Assembly (NCBI RefSeq): GCF_010015445.1
Contig: NC_053119.1
Span: 8,590,050 to 8,654,049 of the forward strand
Direction: 5' to 3'
Source of the DNA: Perca fluviatilis
Taxonomy: Eukaryota; Chordata; Actinopteri; Perciformes; Percidae
DNA: 64,000 bases
Positions 32,918 to 44,575 of the stretch are shown here, in pieces (position 1 is the first letter of the stretch; every line of letters starts with the position of its first letter). The notes under the pieces are model-generated. The model had not been told where the DNA came from and did no database searches. It saw nothing but the letters and a program-made list of their open reading frames with translations. The position numbers and the translations under genes are program-made.

Positions 32918-33560
32918 AGTCTGGATCAACGGAAGTACATTTCCAGGCTAATTGCCTGACCCTCCGCTTCATCTCTCTGTGTGTTGCCGTTCTCAAAATC
33001 CCTTCGCTACGAGAAACAACAAACTTTGAACTAGCAAGCTACACCTTGAAAATGGCAAGTTTTGAAGAAACTTTTGATAATTTAATTAATAATTTAGATG
33101 CAATAAGGCACTCCGGCTTTGTTCTTTCGGTGTATGATTGTAAAGATTTAAAAATAATATGTTTATGGCATTTACTATCTTACTGGGACGTTTCGGGACC
33201 AATTGGTTGGGATTTGCTACGGACAAAGTACGGATGACGATACACTGGTAAGAGCAACTTACGTTTAACCATGTATCCAGCTAATTTAAATAGCTTATGT
33301 TACTGTATTGTGTGAAGAGTTAACTTCATTTAATATTGTACCTGGCATTTTCTTTTGCAGGGGTGCAAATGTTCCACCAAAAGAAATTCCTTTCCGAGAC
33401 AATTTTGCAGAGCCACCGTCGCTGCTTCAAGAGCATAGCGGATTGTGATTGGTTTAAAGAAAGGTGAACAACCCAGAGCGTTTTTTTCCTCCTATCCTAG
33501 AATGTATGTGTGGTGTAGCCAGATCTTACTCCACAGCGCTGTGGACATAGGTCTGACAAA
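32918..33560 (-). mobile_element. Diverged, gene-bearing relative of family A
   Basis: Left TAGTCTGGATCAACGGAAGT pairs with the reversed right end of family A. The right part (33390-33560), read in reverse, has CTTTCTTTAAACCAATCACA, CTCTGCAAAATTGTCTCGG and CCACAGCGCTGTGGA, all family-A landmarks. Unlike the short copies, it includes a plus-strand coding segment (33052-33237) and an intron-like interval, so it may approximate a longer ancestor. Outer boundaries abut another copy at 33566. Confidence 0.65.
33052..33237 (+). pseudogene. Unrecognised frame in family-A relative
   Basis: An ATG at 33052 in the context CTTGAAAATGGC opens 61 codons: MASFEETFDNLINNLDAIRH, then SGFVLSVYDCKDLKIIC, then DLLRTKYG and a stop. 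Eleven bases later is a good donor CTG|GTAAGA (33248), and TTCTTTTGCAG ends at 33360, giving a 113-bp candidate intron. A stop just before the donor suggests frame decay. I do not recognise the family; the N-terminal look recalls transposon-carried genes but that is impression only. Confidence 0.35.
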
Positions 33561-33565
33561 CCTAG

Positions 33566-33790
33566 TCTTGCTTTGCCAGACCTTCCTCCACAGCGCTGCG
33601 GAGGAGGGTCTGGCTAGTCCACACAGAATTCCGGGATGGGAGAAAAATGTGCTGTGGTTGCTTGGCATTTCTTTAAACCAATCACAATCGCCATGGGCGG
33701 CGCTAAGCTCCGCACAGAGCCGCTGCAAAATAGCCTCGGGAAGGATCTTGTTTTGGTGGAAAATGTACGCTCAAAAGTTGTTTTAATTAG
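33566..33790 (+). mobile_element. Family A, 5' partial copy
   Basis: TAGTCTTGCTTTGCCAGACC starts immediately after the relative and runs through GGCATTTCTTTAAACCAATC to AAAAGTTGTTTTAATTAGG. The right half is missing. The preceding junction duplicates that at 20029-20092. Confidence 0.8.
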
Positions 33791-33794
33791 GTGA

Positions 33795-34745
33795 GTAGAA
33801 TAGCTGGTGACAGTTGTATAACTGTGGATTGGGTTTTAACTAGCACCACAGGCAGAAATAATGAATTGTTAAAATAATAAAGGAGCAGTTCTCAAACATG
33901 ACTGACACTAGTTTGCAAGACTTCTGTCATGTTCTTTTGTGAGGACCTTCCTTTTAACCCACAACTCCTCAATATTGAGCATTTTGCCTTGGCTATTTTG
34001 TTACAATCTAGCTATCATTCCTGGTCCTGAGGACTCAGAGCCCTGCTGTTTTTTTATATTTTATATTTGAATAAGGGTTTGATTTACACCTGAGATTCCA
34101 GGGGCACTTAACGGCTTGCTGTGTTAATGCCCTACAAAGATGCAATTAACTGCCTGTTAGGAGACAGCCCTAGCAGAATCCTGGGTCCCTCCGATCAGGA
34201 TTAAGAGTAACTGAGCTAAATGCCTTCCGTTAAGCATCTTTCAGAGGCAGAGTTGAGAGTTGATGGAGGTCACATTGGAAATAAACCATTAGGTTACTTC
34301 CTGTGGGGAACCTAATGTTCTTTCAATGGCCATACTTTGTTTCTTCTGGCGTTAGCAATCAGTTGCCTGTCAGTAAACAAAGAGCAACATGAACATCCAA
34401 TAAGAGTTGTGTTTCCATTCATCTGATGAATGTATTCCAATTTTACTTTTCTTTTAGCTTTGTTTTGTTCTCCACCGACTCCTAAATGATTGAAAAATTA
34501 AAAAAAAATAAAAGTTTGGAGCTTTAGCTGCCAGATGCTCCACTTTCCCTAGCAGCCATTTGTTACTTCAGCTCTGCTGTTTGGAGCTGCGAACAAGACA
34601 GCGTGCAGTCAGCTTGTCTGTACTTGTTTGCTAAGAACAGCTGTCCATGATTAAATATGTGTGGCTGATGAGAGCCTTAAGACTTAACTGGAGGACTAAA
34701 ACAATGAGCTAAATGAAATTCAAGGTTCCGTATTGTAAAAAGTGA
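33795..34745. other. Single-copy-looking noncoding DNA
   Basis: No gene or repeat recognised. Confidence 0.45.
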
Positions 34746-34769
34746 GATTTTTGTCTTTTTATTTATTTA

Positions 34770-35067
34770 TTATAAAGCAATTTGAGGTGCTATATAAATA
34801 CTGTGAACGTTTTAAAATGCTCAATCCACAAAGAAATACACACAGCTCATATTCAGAAACTGTGCCATTAAACGAGCCGTCAGGACTTTGGTAAGGTTGT
34901 ACTGTCACAACTATACTATTATTAGGTGAGGGTGAATACAGGTATATTCAGTCAGACAGAATATGAAAAATAATGTGTTTTTTAACATTAAAGCATGTAA
35001 ATAATGTTCTAGTAGAAACCCCAAATACAAGTATGATCCTGAACATGAGCATATATCCCCTTTAAGG
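34770..35067 (+). repeat. Dispersed repeat, TTAA-ended, copy 1
   Basis: GCTATATAAATACTGTGAA, then AAACGAGCCGTCAGGACT, then GTTCTAGTAGAAACCC and GAACATGAGCATATATCCCC align with 58660-58853. The right edge ends at TTTAAGG, suggesting TTAA-type insertion. Noncoding. Confidence 0.65.
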
Positions 35068-36177
35068 TTAAAGGGTAGGTTCAACCAAATTACAATGTGT
35101 GTCACTTGTGACTTTGAGTAGACTGTCATGGCACTTAAACAGCAGCTTCTCTGCTTTAATGTCAAAAAGGGATTATGACTATTAACAAACCTCAAGCCCA
35201 CCGATCAGGTTCCTTCTGCGGCACATGAGGTGACAAAAGTAGCATCATCACACCTTCTTAAACTGGTACACTGTCAGAAAATAACTCTCTCTGCAGTTCT
35301 TTTTTACAATGTAATGTGAAAGATTTGTATGTCACCAGTCACCAAAAAGTCTAAATGACCCACTGCTACAACATGGGATGAATGAAGTGCGACATTTTCA
35401 AAAAAGGGGACAAATATTCCTAATTTTCCTCCCATAAAGCCTTCCTTCCCTCTGCTGTCCCTCTAAAGCAATTTGTAGTGCCAGATTGCCTCTGTGCAGT
35501 ATGACAGGGAGAAGTGGCTGTTTATCAGACAAGCTGGTATTTAACTTTGTAGGACACATTTGTATTGATTGGGCTTTGTAATTTTCTCCTGAGTAGATTG
35601 AGCCGCTGGTTTGCGGGCTAGCGTGCATTAAAATGAACAGGATATGCCTCCAGCATGGCTGACTTTTGCCACAGTGGAGACAGCCATGCATGATTCTCAG
35701 AGCCGTCAAGAAAGATTGCCACAGGAGAGGTCTTTTTCCTGGCAGAGAAACTGAAGACAGATTTTTTTGGTACGAGGTAAATTCAAAAAATATACCTGGC
35801 ACCTGGCAATGCGCTAAGCTCTTCACTTGGATTTAAGGTGTAAAATGAAATGTTATTGATGCCAAAGGGGACGTTTAAAGTTATGTTAATATGGTGCTGT
35901 AAAAAAAAAAATCTATATAAATATATATATATATAGCTTGCATGCTTCTAATTTAGAAAAAAGTGGCACTCTGGTTTAGTGTTATTGGTCAGCACTGTTC
36001 AAACCTGCCAGCCGCCTGGAGCCTTTCTGCTTGGAGTTTGTATGTTTTCCCTGTATATCTATGTGGGTTTTCTCCGGATGCCTGTTTCCTCCCACAGTCC
36101 AAAAACATTCAGGATAGGCGATCATTAGAAGGAGTACTGTAGTAGAGGTGGTAAGGCAAGCCAAGTCAGCTCTATTT

Positions 36178-36180
<3 letters not shown>
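35068..36180. other. Noncoding, nothing recognised
   Basis: Includes a short TATATA run at 35915-35935. The 142-codon reverse frame at 35398-35826 has no domain or splice support. Confidence 0.45.

Positions 36181-36213
<33 letters not shown>
36181..36213. repeat. (CA)n microsatellite
   Basis: About 16 CA units. Confidence 0.97.
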
Positions 36214-36216
<3 letters not shown>

Positions 36217-36510
36217 ATTTAAAGAGATATACAGAAGACATGGAGACAACAGGCCGAAAGAGATCTGTTCTTCCGAGCGATCGCCCTCCTTCACCTCTTC
36301 TCTCTTCGTGCAGACTTGTCCATTCAGACTGCGAGGAGGTGGAGTACAAACCGACAGACCTCTGACATCCAGTTCTCTTCAGAGAGAGAAGTAGTTTGAA
36401 GAGTAGTTTGGGAGCCACATTATCCAGCTACATACATTAACAAAATGTAGCTCTTTCTGCCTGACTGATGCTTGTCTTTGATTTACTGCGGCCTTCGTTT
36501 ACCTCAGTGG

Positions 36511-37135
36511 CTACTTTACATGCACACTAATATTCCACTATTATTCTGAATATGACAATATTCCGAATTTGAAACAGGTCAAGTAAACAGCATATTCCGG
36601 TTGGACATTCCAAATTAGGCCCTTTTTCGAATATAGCATTTTCTGATTAAGACATGTGGGATATTCTGGTATTATTCGTGTTTAAGACGCATTCTTTGGA
36701 CATGTATGCAGCGCATTCGGAAAATGCGTCTCAATCGGGGTTTTTACCGCAGTTTACGCCCAGTTTATGGCCTCTTGCCCGTTTACGGCTTATGGTCAGC
36801 TTCAGCGTTGCTATGGTTGCTATACACAAGCCAACCAGCCAACAGTTTGCAAGGCTGCAGACCCGATAAGATGGAGAAACACAGCTACTTTTAAACATTA
36901 TCAAAGACTTGGATATCAACAGATTGTTGAATGTGCGCACACACCACTACGCCCACCTTTTCAAGAAGCTGGTTGAAGGAATGAAAGAGGGACACCGTGT
37001 TTGCATGGTCCAACAAGTCCACAACCGCTGGTAAACTTTGAAAAAAATCGTATTTTGCACGGCTACATCTAAACGTGAATATTAGTGGAATATTCACTTT
37101 CATTAGCCATGTAAACAGCTAAGTTGGAATATTGT
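36511..37135 (+). mobile_element. Harbinger-like element with long imperfect inverted ends
   Basis: Left CTACTTTACATGCACACTAA and TATTCCACTATTATTC are mirrored at the right by GAATATTAGTGGAATATTC and ATTAGCCATGTAAACAGCT. The inverted ends cover about 45 bp with a small gap. The exact target duplication is unclear. The internal Myb/SANT-like remnant makes PIF-Harbinger the likeliest source. Confidence 0.6.
36871..37050 (+). pseudogene. Myb/SANT-like accessory protein fragment
   Basis: An ATG at 36871 opens MEKHSYF. With a frameshift the reading continues NIIKDLDINRLLN, then HLFKKLVEGMKEG, then VCMVQQVHNRW, a stop, and TLKK. The pattern I..L...LL.......LF..LVE.M.E.G......QV..RW..LKK is that of a Myb/SANT-like (trihelix) DNA-binding domain carried by PIF-Harbinger elements. 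At least one frameshift and one stop make it inactive. Confidence 0.6.
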
Positions 37136-37585
37136 CTTTTTTGGAGTAAGAGCAAAAAAAAGTTGTGTTGACAGCGTGTTCAACATGTTGAAACATCTTA
37201 ACATTTCAGGAGGTTTGCACATCAGGAAGGCCTTCAATAGTTGCATAGCAACAGCAGGAGCCGTGACGAGTTCCCACTCCGTGGGGGCTCTGCCCGGCAG
37301 GACCTCTTCTCAGTGGGCAGGGGGAGATGCCCTGTTTTTTTGACAGCAGTTCATGTTGTTAGTGACACTTAGTTTACTTCACTTTTGCTCACTCCAGAAT
37401 TCAGCTTGTCAATTATATCGGCTTGTCACAGTTCACTGCCTCATTCCAGCTCATTTCCATGTGAGCGGAGGTGTGATTACCCTCCGTAGCAAAGTGAGAG
37501 GAAGTCTTGATAAACACCCGGGGCTCCCTGCTGAGGATCATTATCTTCATTCCTACCATAATCCCAAAGGTCAAACTTTTTTTGT

Positions 37586-37587
<2 letters not shown>
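37136..37587. other. Noncoding, nothing recognised
   Basis: No repeat or gene supported. GC-richer text at 37260-37330 has no recognisable coding motif. Confidence 0.4.
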
Positions 37588-37648
<61 letters not shown>

Positions 37649-37675
37649 CACACACACACACACACAAACACACAC
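37588..37675. repeat. (AC)n microsatellite
   Basis: About 43 AC units with two small interruptions. Confidence 0.97.
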
Positions 37676-37893
37676 TATTTACCAAATGGCTTACCAAGTC
37701 AGATCCATTTTTCATCTCACTTTGAACATCCTCTTCTGAAAAGTTCTGTTAGCAGAAGTCTTCTGGACAGACCTATTAAAAAAAAAAACTAAAAAAACAT
37801 CACTCGTCACAGCATTTCATTACAATACATTAACAGACGCATTATACATTATGCAGATATCACCTATTGAATATTCTTAACTCAAAGGTTCAG

Positions 37894-38208
37894 GTCCCGG
37901 ACCCCCTATTGAAGATCTCTGGAGTAGGAGAACTACAACGGCCGACGCAAAACACCTCGCAACTGGCTCTATCTAGTATTAGTGTTTGGTTTGTCTGCTC
38001 TGGGCTACTGTAGAAACATGGAAGTGCAACAAGGCCGACTTTGTGGAAGAGGACCTGCTCTGTAGATGTATGCATAGATAAGCCCATTCTAAGCTCACAA
38101 AAATCACGATTGTTAGTTTCAGGAGATTGTACATTGATGAAAGCATAATCATTAAGATTGTATTCCATTTCTGCCAATAGATCGCCCTAAATCCTACACA
38201 CTAGACCT
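37894..38208 (-). mobile_element. TTAA-type MITE, truncated
   Basis: The reverse strand from 38208 reads AGGTCTAGTGTGTAGGATTT, then GGGCGATCTATTGGCAGAAA, with TTAA at 38209-38212. TTTCTACAGTAGCCCAGAGC and GTAGTTCTCCTACTCC lie further in. I associate this with one of the most abundant fish TTAA MITEs. The expected second terminus is missing, so the left end is truncated near 37894-37905. Noncoding. Confidence 0.7.
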
Positions 38209-38212
38209 TTAA

Positions 38213-39967
38213 ACCCAAACTCATGAAAAAAGGACACATGAAACTAAACTCACTTCATTTGAGTCACTCATTTATAAATGTCTATACATATTAACCTACA
38301 TAGAGCAAACCAGTATAATGGTGCCAGAACAATGCAATAAGACTAGACTTGAAATTCCCTACGATTAATTTCTGCATTTCTTCATAGACCAAAACCCTGT
38401 GGGCTCACATTCTGAGGTTATTTTTGTTTGCTTGAATACCTTTTTTAATTTTCCATTCCTGACTGCTTTAAAATTAAATCATGGTACACTAGGCTTTATT
38501 TTCTTTATTATTCCCGTGAAGAACCTTTCAACAAACCTACCAGGCATTTATTGGGAATTTGAATTCATAATCACCATTCTTGCACCATCGTAGTCACTGC
38601 TCCAGTAGTTCCAGAAAAGGTGTGAAACTAAGTCAGTCACAGAGAGACCTGAAAGAGAAAGAAACTGACAAAATATACAGTTTGCTCGGGGGAGGGGCAA
38701 TACAAATCGCTCTGATTATTTCATTTTCCTTGCCTAATGCTTCACGAAAAGTCACTGATCAATGTCATTTAATGGGCTTTTACAAAGCTGTTGTCTAACT
38801 TTGTAACATACAGCATTTGAAACATCCCTTTAAAGCACCAGCTTTGATTGCTGTTGTAAGGACTGAAGGAGAAGAAGAAACAAAGAGTCTGGGGGTGCAA
38901 GTGTGTGCCTGTGTGGTTGTGTTCACGCTATATGGGGCGTTTCATAGGTTGAAGGTAAATGAGCAGGAAGGCTTGGATACTGCTCAATCTGATCGTGCCT
39001 GCACTCGATCATCCTATGGCTGTGGCGCCTAACGAGGGATATGAGTTCTGCTTCCACAAAGCAGGTTACAGGAATCCCAGAGGTCCCTGCAATGCTGGGG
39101 TGGTCCCTGGTGTAAATGTGTGCGTGCAGGGATGTGAGTATTAAACTGTGCATGCGCACATGTGCGTGTGTGTTTATGTACAGTATGTGCACACACCTCA
39201 CTGCGTATATGTGTGTGTGTGTTTGTGTGTGTGAGAGTGGTCCAGAATGGAAAAGAAACTTCACTAATAGCCCTGTCGTCTCTGTGGGCTCTCTTCGAGG
39301 CTCAGCCGACCTTGAGCGGGGGGCTCTTAAAAGATGACATGCCCACGTGTAAACCCTTCCATTAATCATGCAACTCCTGGGTCATTAAGCACCCCAAATC
39401 ACCTTCTGCAACATCTACCTTTACAGTCATGCTATCCACAATAGCCAGGAGCTGTGACATTGCTCTTTAATAACAAATGTGCGTGCGTACACACACATAC
39501 ACACACTGCTCTCATCCTTATGCTGTTTGGGAGTCAGTAACTATGCTTGTTATGCACGAGTATCATGCTGCTAATGCAGAGAGACGTGTGTAAATCAGAA
39601 GATAATGAAAAGGACAGAAGGCCGGACCGGCTCTGTGTGTTAATACCTTGACTCTCTTCACTGGAGGCGAGTAGCAAGACAGATGTGATTTCATGAGGCA
39701 CAGAACAGTTTGCCTCCCTTCATTGGTAATGATAAACGAGTAACTATACGGTATGATGGGATATCTGGTGATGCAAACAGGCTCACAGTGAGAGAGTTGG
39801 AGTACCGGTGACATTGGCCCACAACCTGGAAAATGTTGGTCTTCCAATGTTACATAAAGTAGCAAAAAACTGTTTGAAATTACAAGTTATCACATCCTTG
39901 GGGTTAGCTTTATTACTTTGGCAAGTGAGCCATTTGCACAGCTAGCTCGTTATGTTGAAGAATAGTC
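38213..39967. other. Noncoding, with TG-rich patch
   Basis: TG-rich simple sequence at 39160-39235 produces apparent frames. Otherwise no repeat or gene is recognised. Confidence 0.45.
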
Positions 39968-40347
39968 TTGCATTGCCAGACCTTCCTCCACAGCGCTGCG
40001 AAGGAGGGTCTGGCGAGTCCACACAGCATTCCGGGATGGGAGAAAAAGGTGCTCTGGTTTATTGGCATTTCTTTAAACCAACCACAATCGTGTTGAGCGG
40101 TGCTAAGCGCCCCTCTGCAAAATAGCCTCGGGAAGGAACTTGTTTTGGTGGAACGTGTGTACGTTCAAAAATTGTTTTAGTCGTGCAACAGAAAACTCAG
40201 ATTGGGCAGGTAGTCAAGCTAGCTGTCTGGATTTACCCTGCAGAGATCTGAGGAGCAGTTAACTATAGTCCTCATAAATCCACCGGAGTTTAAAATGCCA
40301 ACACAAAGATAGCCCAAGGTTACGGACATCCGACCTAAATGAGTGAA
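39968..40347 (+). mobile_element. Family A, 3'-truncated copy
   Basis: TAGTCTTGCATTGCCAGACC is preserved at 39964, with ATTTCTTTAAACCAACCACA and CTGCAGAGATCTGAGGAGCA inside. It ends within GACATCCGACCTAAATGAGT, before the usual right terminus. Confidence 0.85.
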
Positions 40348-43259
40348 AAAAGAGAAGACCAAAAAGGAGCTAGAATGAGATTAAACATTGGACTTGAATC
40401 CATTGGGCGCTCAGACTCTAAAAGATTGGTGTTCTATGTCTGCCAGATTTGTAATCTTTATCAGGTAACATTGACATATCACCAATATTGTGTTTAAAGC
40501 TTGTTCTGCTACCCCTAATATCCCCCCAAAAATGAATACTACACTAATGAAATAATACCAGGGCACAAAATAATGTCCAACTGGTTTCAGATTTCCACTA
40601 CCAACTTTAAGTTTACAAGACTTTGTAATACTGTAAATTAGCAAAATGTTTCCAATGGATTTTTGCTTTATCTATTAGAGGTTTTTTTTAACTGTCACCA
40701 GAGCCATTTTTGACTTTTTTCCAGCCATGGAGTCTCTTATTTTATTTTAAATTCGCGGGGAACTGTGATAAATTTGAAAAAAATAAACTGCTCATTATAC
40801 TGCGTGTTTAACATAACTTTTTACTTACTTATTTTTTATATACAGTATACAACAAGGACACAGTAAATGTAGAAAGAAATAAAGAACAGTATATGAAAAA
40901 AAAAAATGAACAAAAGATATTTCTGAGAATAAAAAAAACGACTAACATAGATTTCTACAAATAGTGTAACATTCTTAAACTGCAATAATAGTCAGACTGC
41001 TTCTTTGCGCCATTATGTGAGATTAAGGATGACCGGCACTGACACATCTCTTTTCGTGCAGGGGCTTCACCATCCGATTACTTTTAATCACTGAGGAGAG
41101 AATGTGCACAGCACCTTAGCAACAGGCAGTTTGAATGCAATTGTAGGCTCGCCGCTGGGTGATGGGGAGTTAGCAAGCAACAGGGCTGACGTGTGGTTTA
41201 TGGATGACTTCTTCTTGGGCTCACAAGCAGACTCTGTCTGTGCGTAGCTCCTCAAGGGTTGAATTAGCCCCCTGATCCACTAATCAATTTGAAAAGGAAG
41301 AAAATTAACACTTGGTTCTCCCACTTGGAGTCAAGGAGGGAATATATTCCTCCTGGTGCTTATAATCTTCTGCCTGCGTAAAATGGATTCCGATATCAAG
41401 AAGAGGCCATTTGTGTCATAGTTCCTTGGTATTATTGCTTGCTTATTGTGATGTATAGGACACAGTTGAGGTGGTTTTTTTTCTGTATTTGTGGAGAAAG
41501 TGATTCCTGGCAGAGACATCATTTTAAAGGTTGATGATCACAGCCTCAGGTCTTTGTGATCAGGTTAGAAAAACATTTGAGCACCATGCATGACCTGTAT
41601 GAATCATATCCAATGGCATATTTAAAGTATTATTGTGCAATAATGAAATATTCAAATGCGGCCTGTCTGCTTCCAGCACGATGGTGCAGGTAAGTCTGTA
41701 ATGATGACATAACGGCCTGGGAGGAATAAATGGGATTCATAGGAAATAAATCAGAGTCTCCAGGACTCTCAGTGTGACGGATGAGGCCAGAAAGTGGGTC
41801 AGAACCACAGGTTGGTTGGCTGCACAACTGGGCCGAGACACAACGCCCAGGGCAATCAGGCATCAGAAGACAGGCTACCCCTCCCTCCACTCTGATCACA
41901 CATCCTGAGGTCAATTACAGAGTGTGGCTTACCAAGATCAGGCCTTGTGATGATAAAAAGGGAGACTGAGGAATCATTTCTTTCTTTTTTGTCATCGGAA
42001 CAAAAAATGTTTCTCTCAAGTATCCAAACTTGGCTCCAGAACTCCAGCCGTCTCTCCCAGCTAGAACTAAGGACTGTCATTTGTTAATCAAGGGAAACTC
42101 GATTTAGCCACCTTTGACTAATTTCTGAATTTTCCACTAAGTCAGACATATTTTAATCACCGCAGCCAAGCAATTAATCATCGAGCTGTTTAGTTGATTG
42201 CAATGAATATTCAGTTACCTACCGAGGTCTTTCGCCCGACCCTTCCTCTCCCCTCGTCTTAATTATATTCTGTTCATTGGCTCCCGTGGTGGAGCCGCGC
42301 CTGTTTGCCTTGCTCACCCAGCCTCCCCTTTTCAAGTCATTATGAAATATGACACAAGTGCAGGTAGTGAAAGTACCTCAGTATGCAGAAATTAGTTTAA
42401 AGGCAGACGCCAAACAGCTCGCCGGAATGAAATCCCCTCTACCGGCTCTCGCTCGGTGCGGAGAGTCATAAATCACTACGCGCTACTTCCTGACAGGTGA
42501 GAATCAGAACGTTCTGTCTTCTAAAGTGTGAGGCTGGAAAACCCTACGGCTGCTCCAACCTGCCCTTCAAAAAATGCTCATGCACTTGGCTTGGGTTGAT
42601 TAGTGTATACTGAGAGTTAATATGGCGAGGTAGGTGGGACTACAGAGATGAATGGGGAATTCCATTAAAAACAATGGACAGAGCATTGTTGCATTGCTTA
42701 AAGGATAATTCCATTGTCTATTACTGGCCTCATAATCACACTGAATTGCCATTTTGTTTCACTTCATTTATTCATCCTGACATTGAGTTCAGGTTAGCCG
42801 ACTTCTCGATGGGGATGGCCAGTAGCAAGCTACTTCTCCGTCCCACAGGACATTCTTTTGAGTTGACACAGAAGCTGCAGAAGTGGTTGCTAGGAGCAGT
42901 AATGTGGTATTTTTTTCGTGACAATTGTAGTCATTATTTCTGTAAGTGGACTTACATCAATAACTTGCACAGCTGCATCAGCCTTCTGCACTGTTGTCGT
43001 CATTTTTGTGTTGATATTTTTTTACGGATGTAACTAGGTAGCTATATATATGGAAGATGACGTCCCCATTCATAATTGTACATCCAACAGTCTGATTTAA
43101 TCCTCGTTCTGGTCCATCCCGTTACAATAAATCATTGGAGATTCTTTAGTTTTTTATAAGAACTCCAAGAGACCATGGCTCTCACCGGAAGTCAAATATC
43201 TCAGCAAGAGCGATAGGAATACTCAGCAAAACTGCCAAATCCATGTCCTATCTCGCAAT
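40348..43259. other. Single-copy-looking noncoding DNA
   Basis: Nearly 2.9 kb with no assigned repeat or gene. Two sequence-complex segments, 41010-41230 and 42120-42370, look like candidate conserved noncoding elements. The 119-codon frame at 42674-43033 shows no domain or splice support. Confidence 0.45.
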
Positions 43260-43261
43260 CT

Positions 43262-43440
43262 TAACGAGAGTGAAAAATAAATTGTGAATCTGCTGCGTGA
43301 TTCGGATCCACTCCAAAATGTAATGGGTTCTTCCTTGGCCCATGCTGCGCCCTACCACCAAGTTTCATGAAAATTGGGGCAGACAAACAAACAAACCAAA
43401 TCGAAAACATAACTTCTTTGGCGGACCCAATTTTGTAATA
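43262..43440 (+). repeat. Probable retroelement 3' end fragment
   Basis: GTTCTTCCTTGGCCCATGCT, then CCACCAAGTTTCATGAAAAT, then CAGACAAACAAACAAACC. The ACAAACAAAC tail and the TTTCATGAAAAT box are typical of a LINE 3' UTR found in many vertebrates; I cannot name the clade securely. Confidence 0.5.
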
Positions 43441-43481
43441 CAAACCAGAAATATAAAAATCTGACCTTTGGTGGTAGAGAG

Positions 43482-44567
43482 CAGGGTTCAAAATGAGGGG
43501 GGTCCCGGACCCCCCATAAGTCACTATAAGAATTTATTTTTCGATTTTGGGGGGTCCCCGACAAATATTTTTAACATTAAAAATGATTGTGAAAATTATA
43601 GGTCTTTAGTGACGTTTTATATTTATAACAATAATTAATTTATTTCCTAGTGCGATTTGGCAGCAATCAGGGCAGCTAATAGCATCACAGATTGTTGTTG
43701 TGGTCCTCCGGCGCATACAGTACAGTCTATGGCGCAGACACGTATGTTGAACGCGGCAAAAACAAAGCCTCACAAAGAGTGAAATCCCTAATGAAAATCC
43801 TGTAAGTGCTTCGATTATGTTTATATCTCCATAATAATTGCTTATTATAGTAAAATATTTGGAGTTGGTGTTCCTATATCAAAAGTTGCATTAACTAACT
43901 TAGATACCCAGTGTAACATAATGATTAGAAGAGTGCGTTTGTCAACGTTTCTTGCTAGCTGTATGTGTATGAAGCATAGGTATGAAGCCAAATAATCTGC
44001 CAGCTAACAGCAGACATATAGCAGTTAGACTAGTTATTCAAAGCTAGCATAACAACCTAATTGTCCAGTCAGTGATTACGAAAGATAGCGAGAACTTAAT
44101 TCAAGTCTGTGAGTTGATTAAAGTGAATGTAATTTGAGCATGAACGAGTGTACATGAGCGCTTGGTAAGCTATCTAGGAAGCTAATATTATTTTTCTTAA
44201 TTTAGAATCCTGCATCATGGAGAGAGAAAGAGGAAAAAGAAAGATCACCGACTTTTTTCAAGGGTAAATTGTGCCTTTGTTAACCATGGCTGTTGTTGGG
44301 TGAAATTGTAGATATATTGGTCAATTGTCCACAGGTGTCTTCATTAAAATTAATTTAATATAGCCAAATGTTTTACCATAATAATAGTAATTAAAACAAT
44401 ATTTTGCACTATAGAATACAGTTAAAAAGGCCAGCTCACAGCAGCCCAGATATAAATATGTCAATATAATTTTGCCTGCAGTATATAGTGTAGCAAGGTA
44501 GTCTTCATTTTTTTTATAATTACATTTTAGGGGACCCCCCAAGAGTCCTAAGTCATTTCGAACCCTG
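43482..44567 (+). mobile_element. hAT element, 1086 bp, with exon remnant
   Basis: The left terminus is CAGGGTTCAAAATGAGGGG and the right, reversed, is CAGGGTTCGAAATGACTTAG. A perfect 8-bp target duplication GTAGAGAG lies at 43474-43481 and 44568-44575. GGGGGGTCCC blocks lie just inside both ends. An internal short exon (44217-44263) encodes a hAT-transposase-like N-terminus. It is not autonomous, because no catalytic region is present. Confidence 0.9.
44217..44263 (+). pseudogene. First-exon remnant of hAT transposase
   Basis: An ATG at 44217 reads MERERGKRKITDFF, the basic-plus-ITDFF start seen in ZMYM/TTF-zinc-finger-type hAT proteins. An acceptor-like TTTTCTTAATTTAG lies just upstream and a donor GTAAAT at 44264. 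Only this exon survives between noncoding flanks. Confidence 0.55.
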
Positions 44568-44575
44568 GTAGAGAG

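Noticed and set aside
35398..35826. 142-codon reverse frame as a host gene
   Set aside because: No recognisable domain, no convincing splice sites and no repeat link; length is within chance for 64 kb.
42674..43033. 119-codon forward frame as a host gene
   Set aside because: No domain or splice support; composition looks noncoding.
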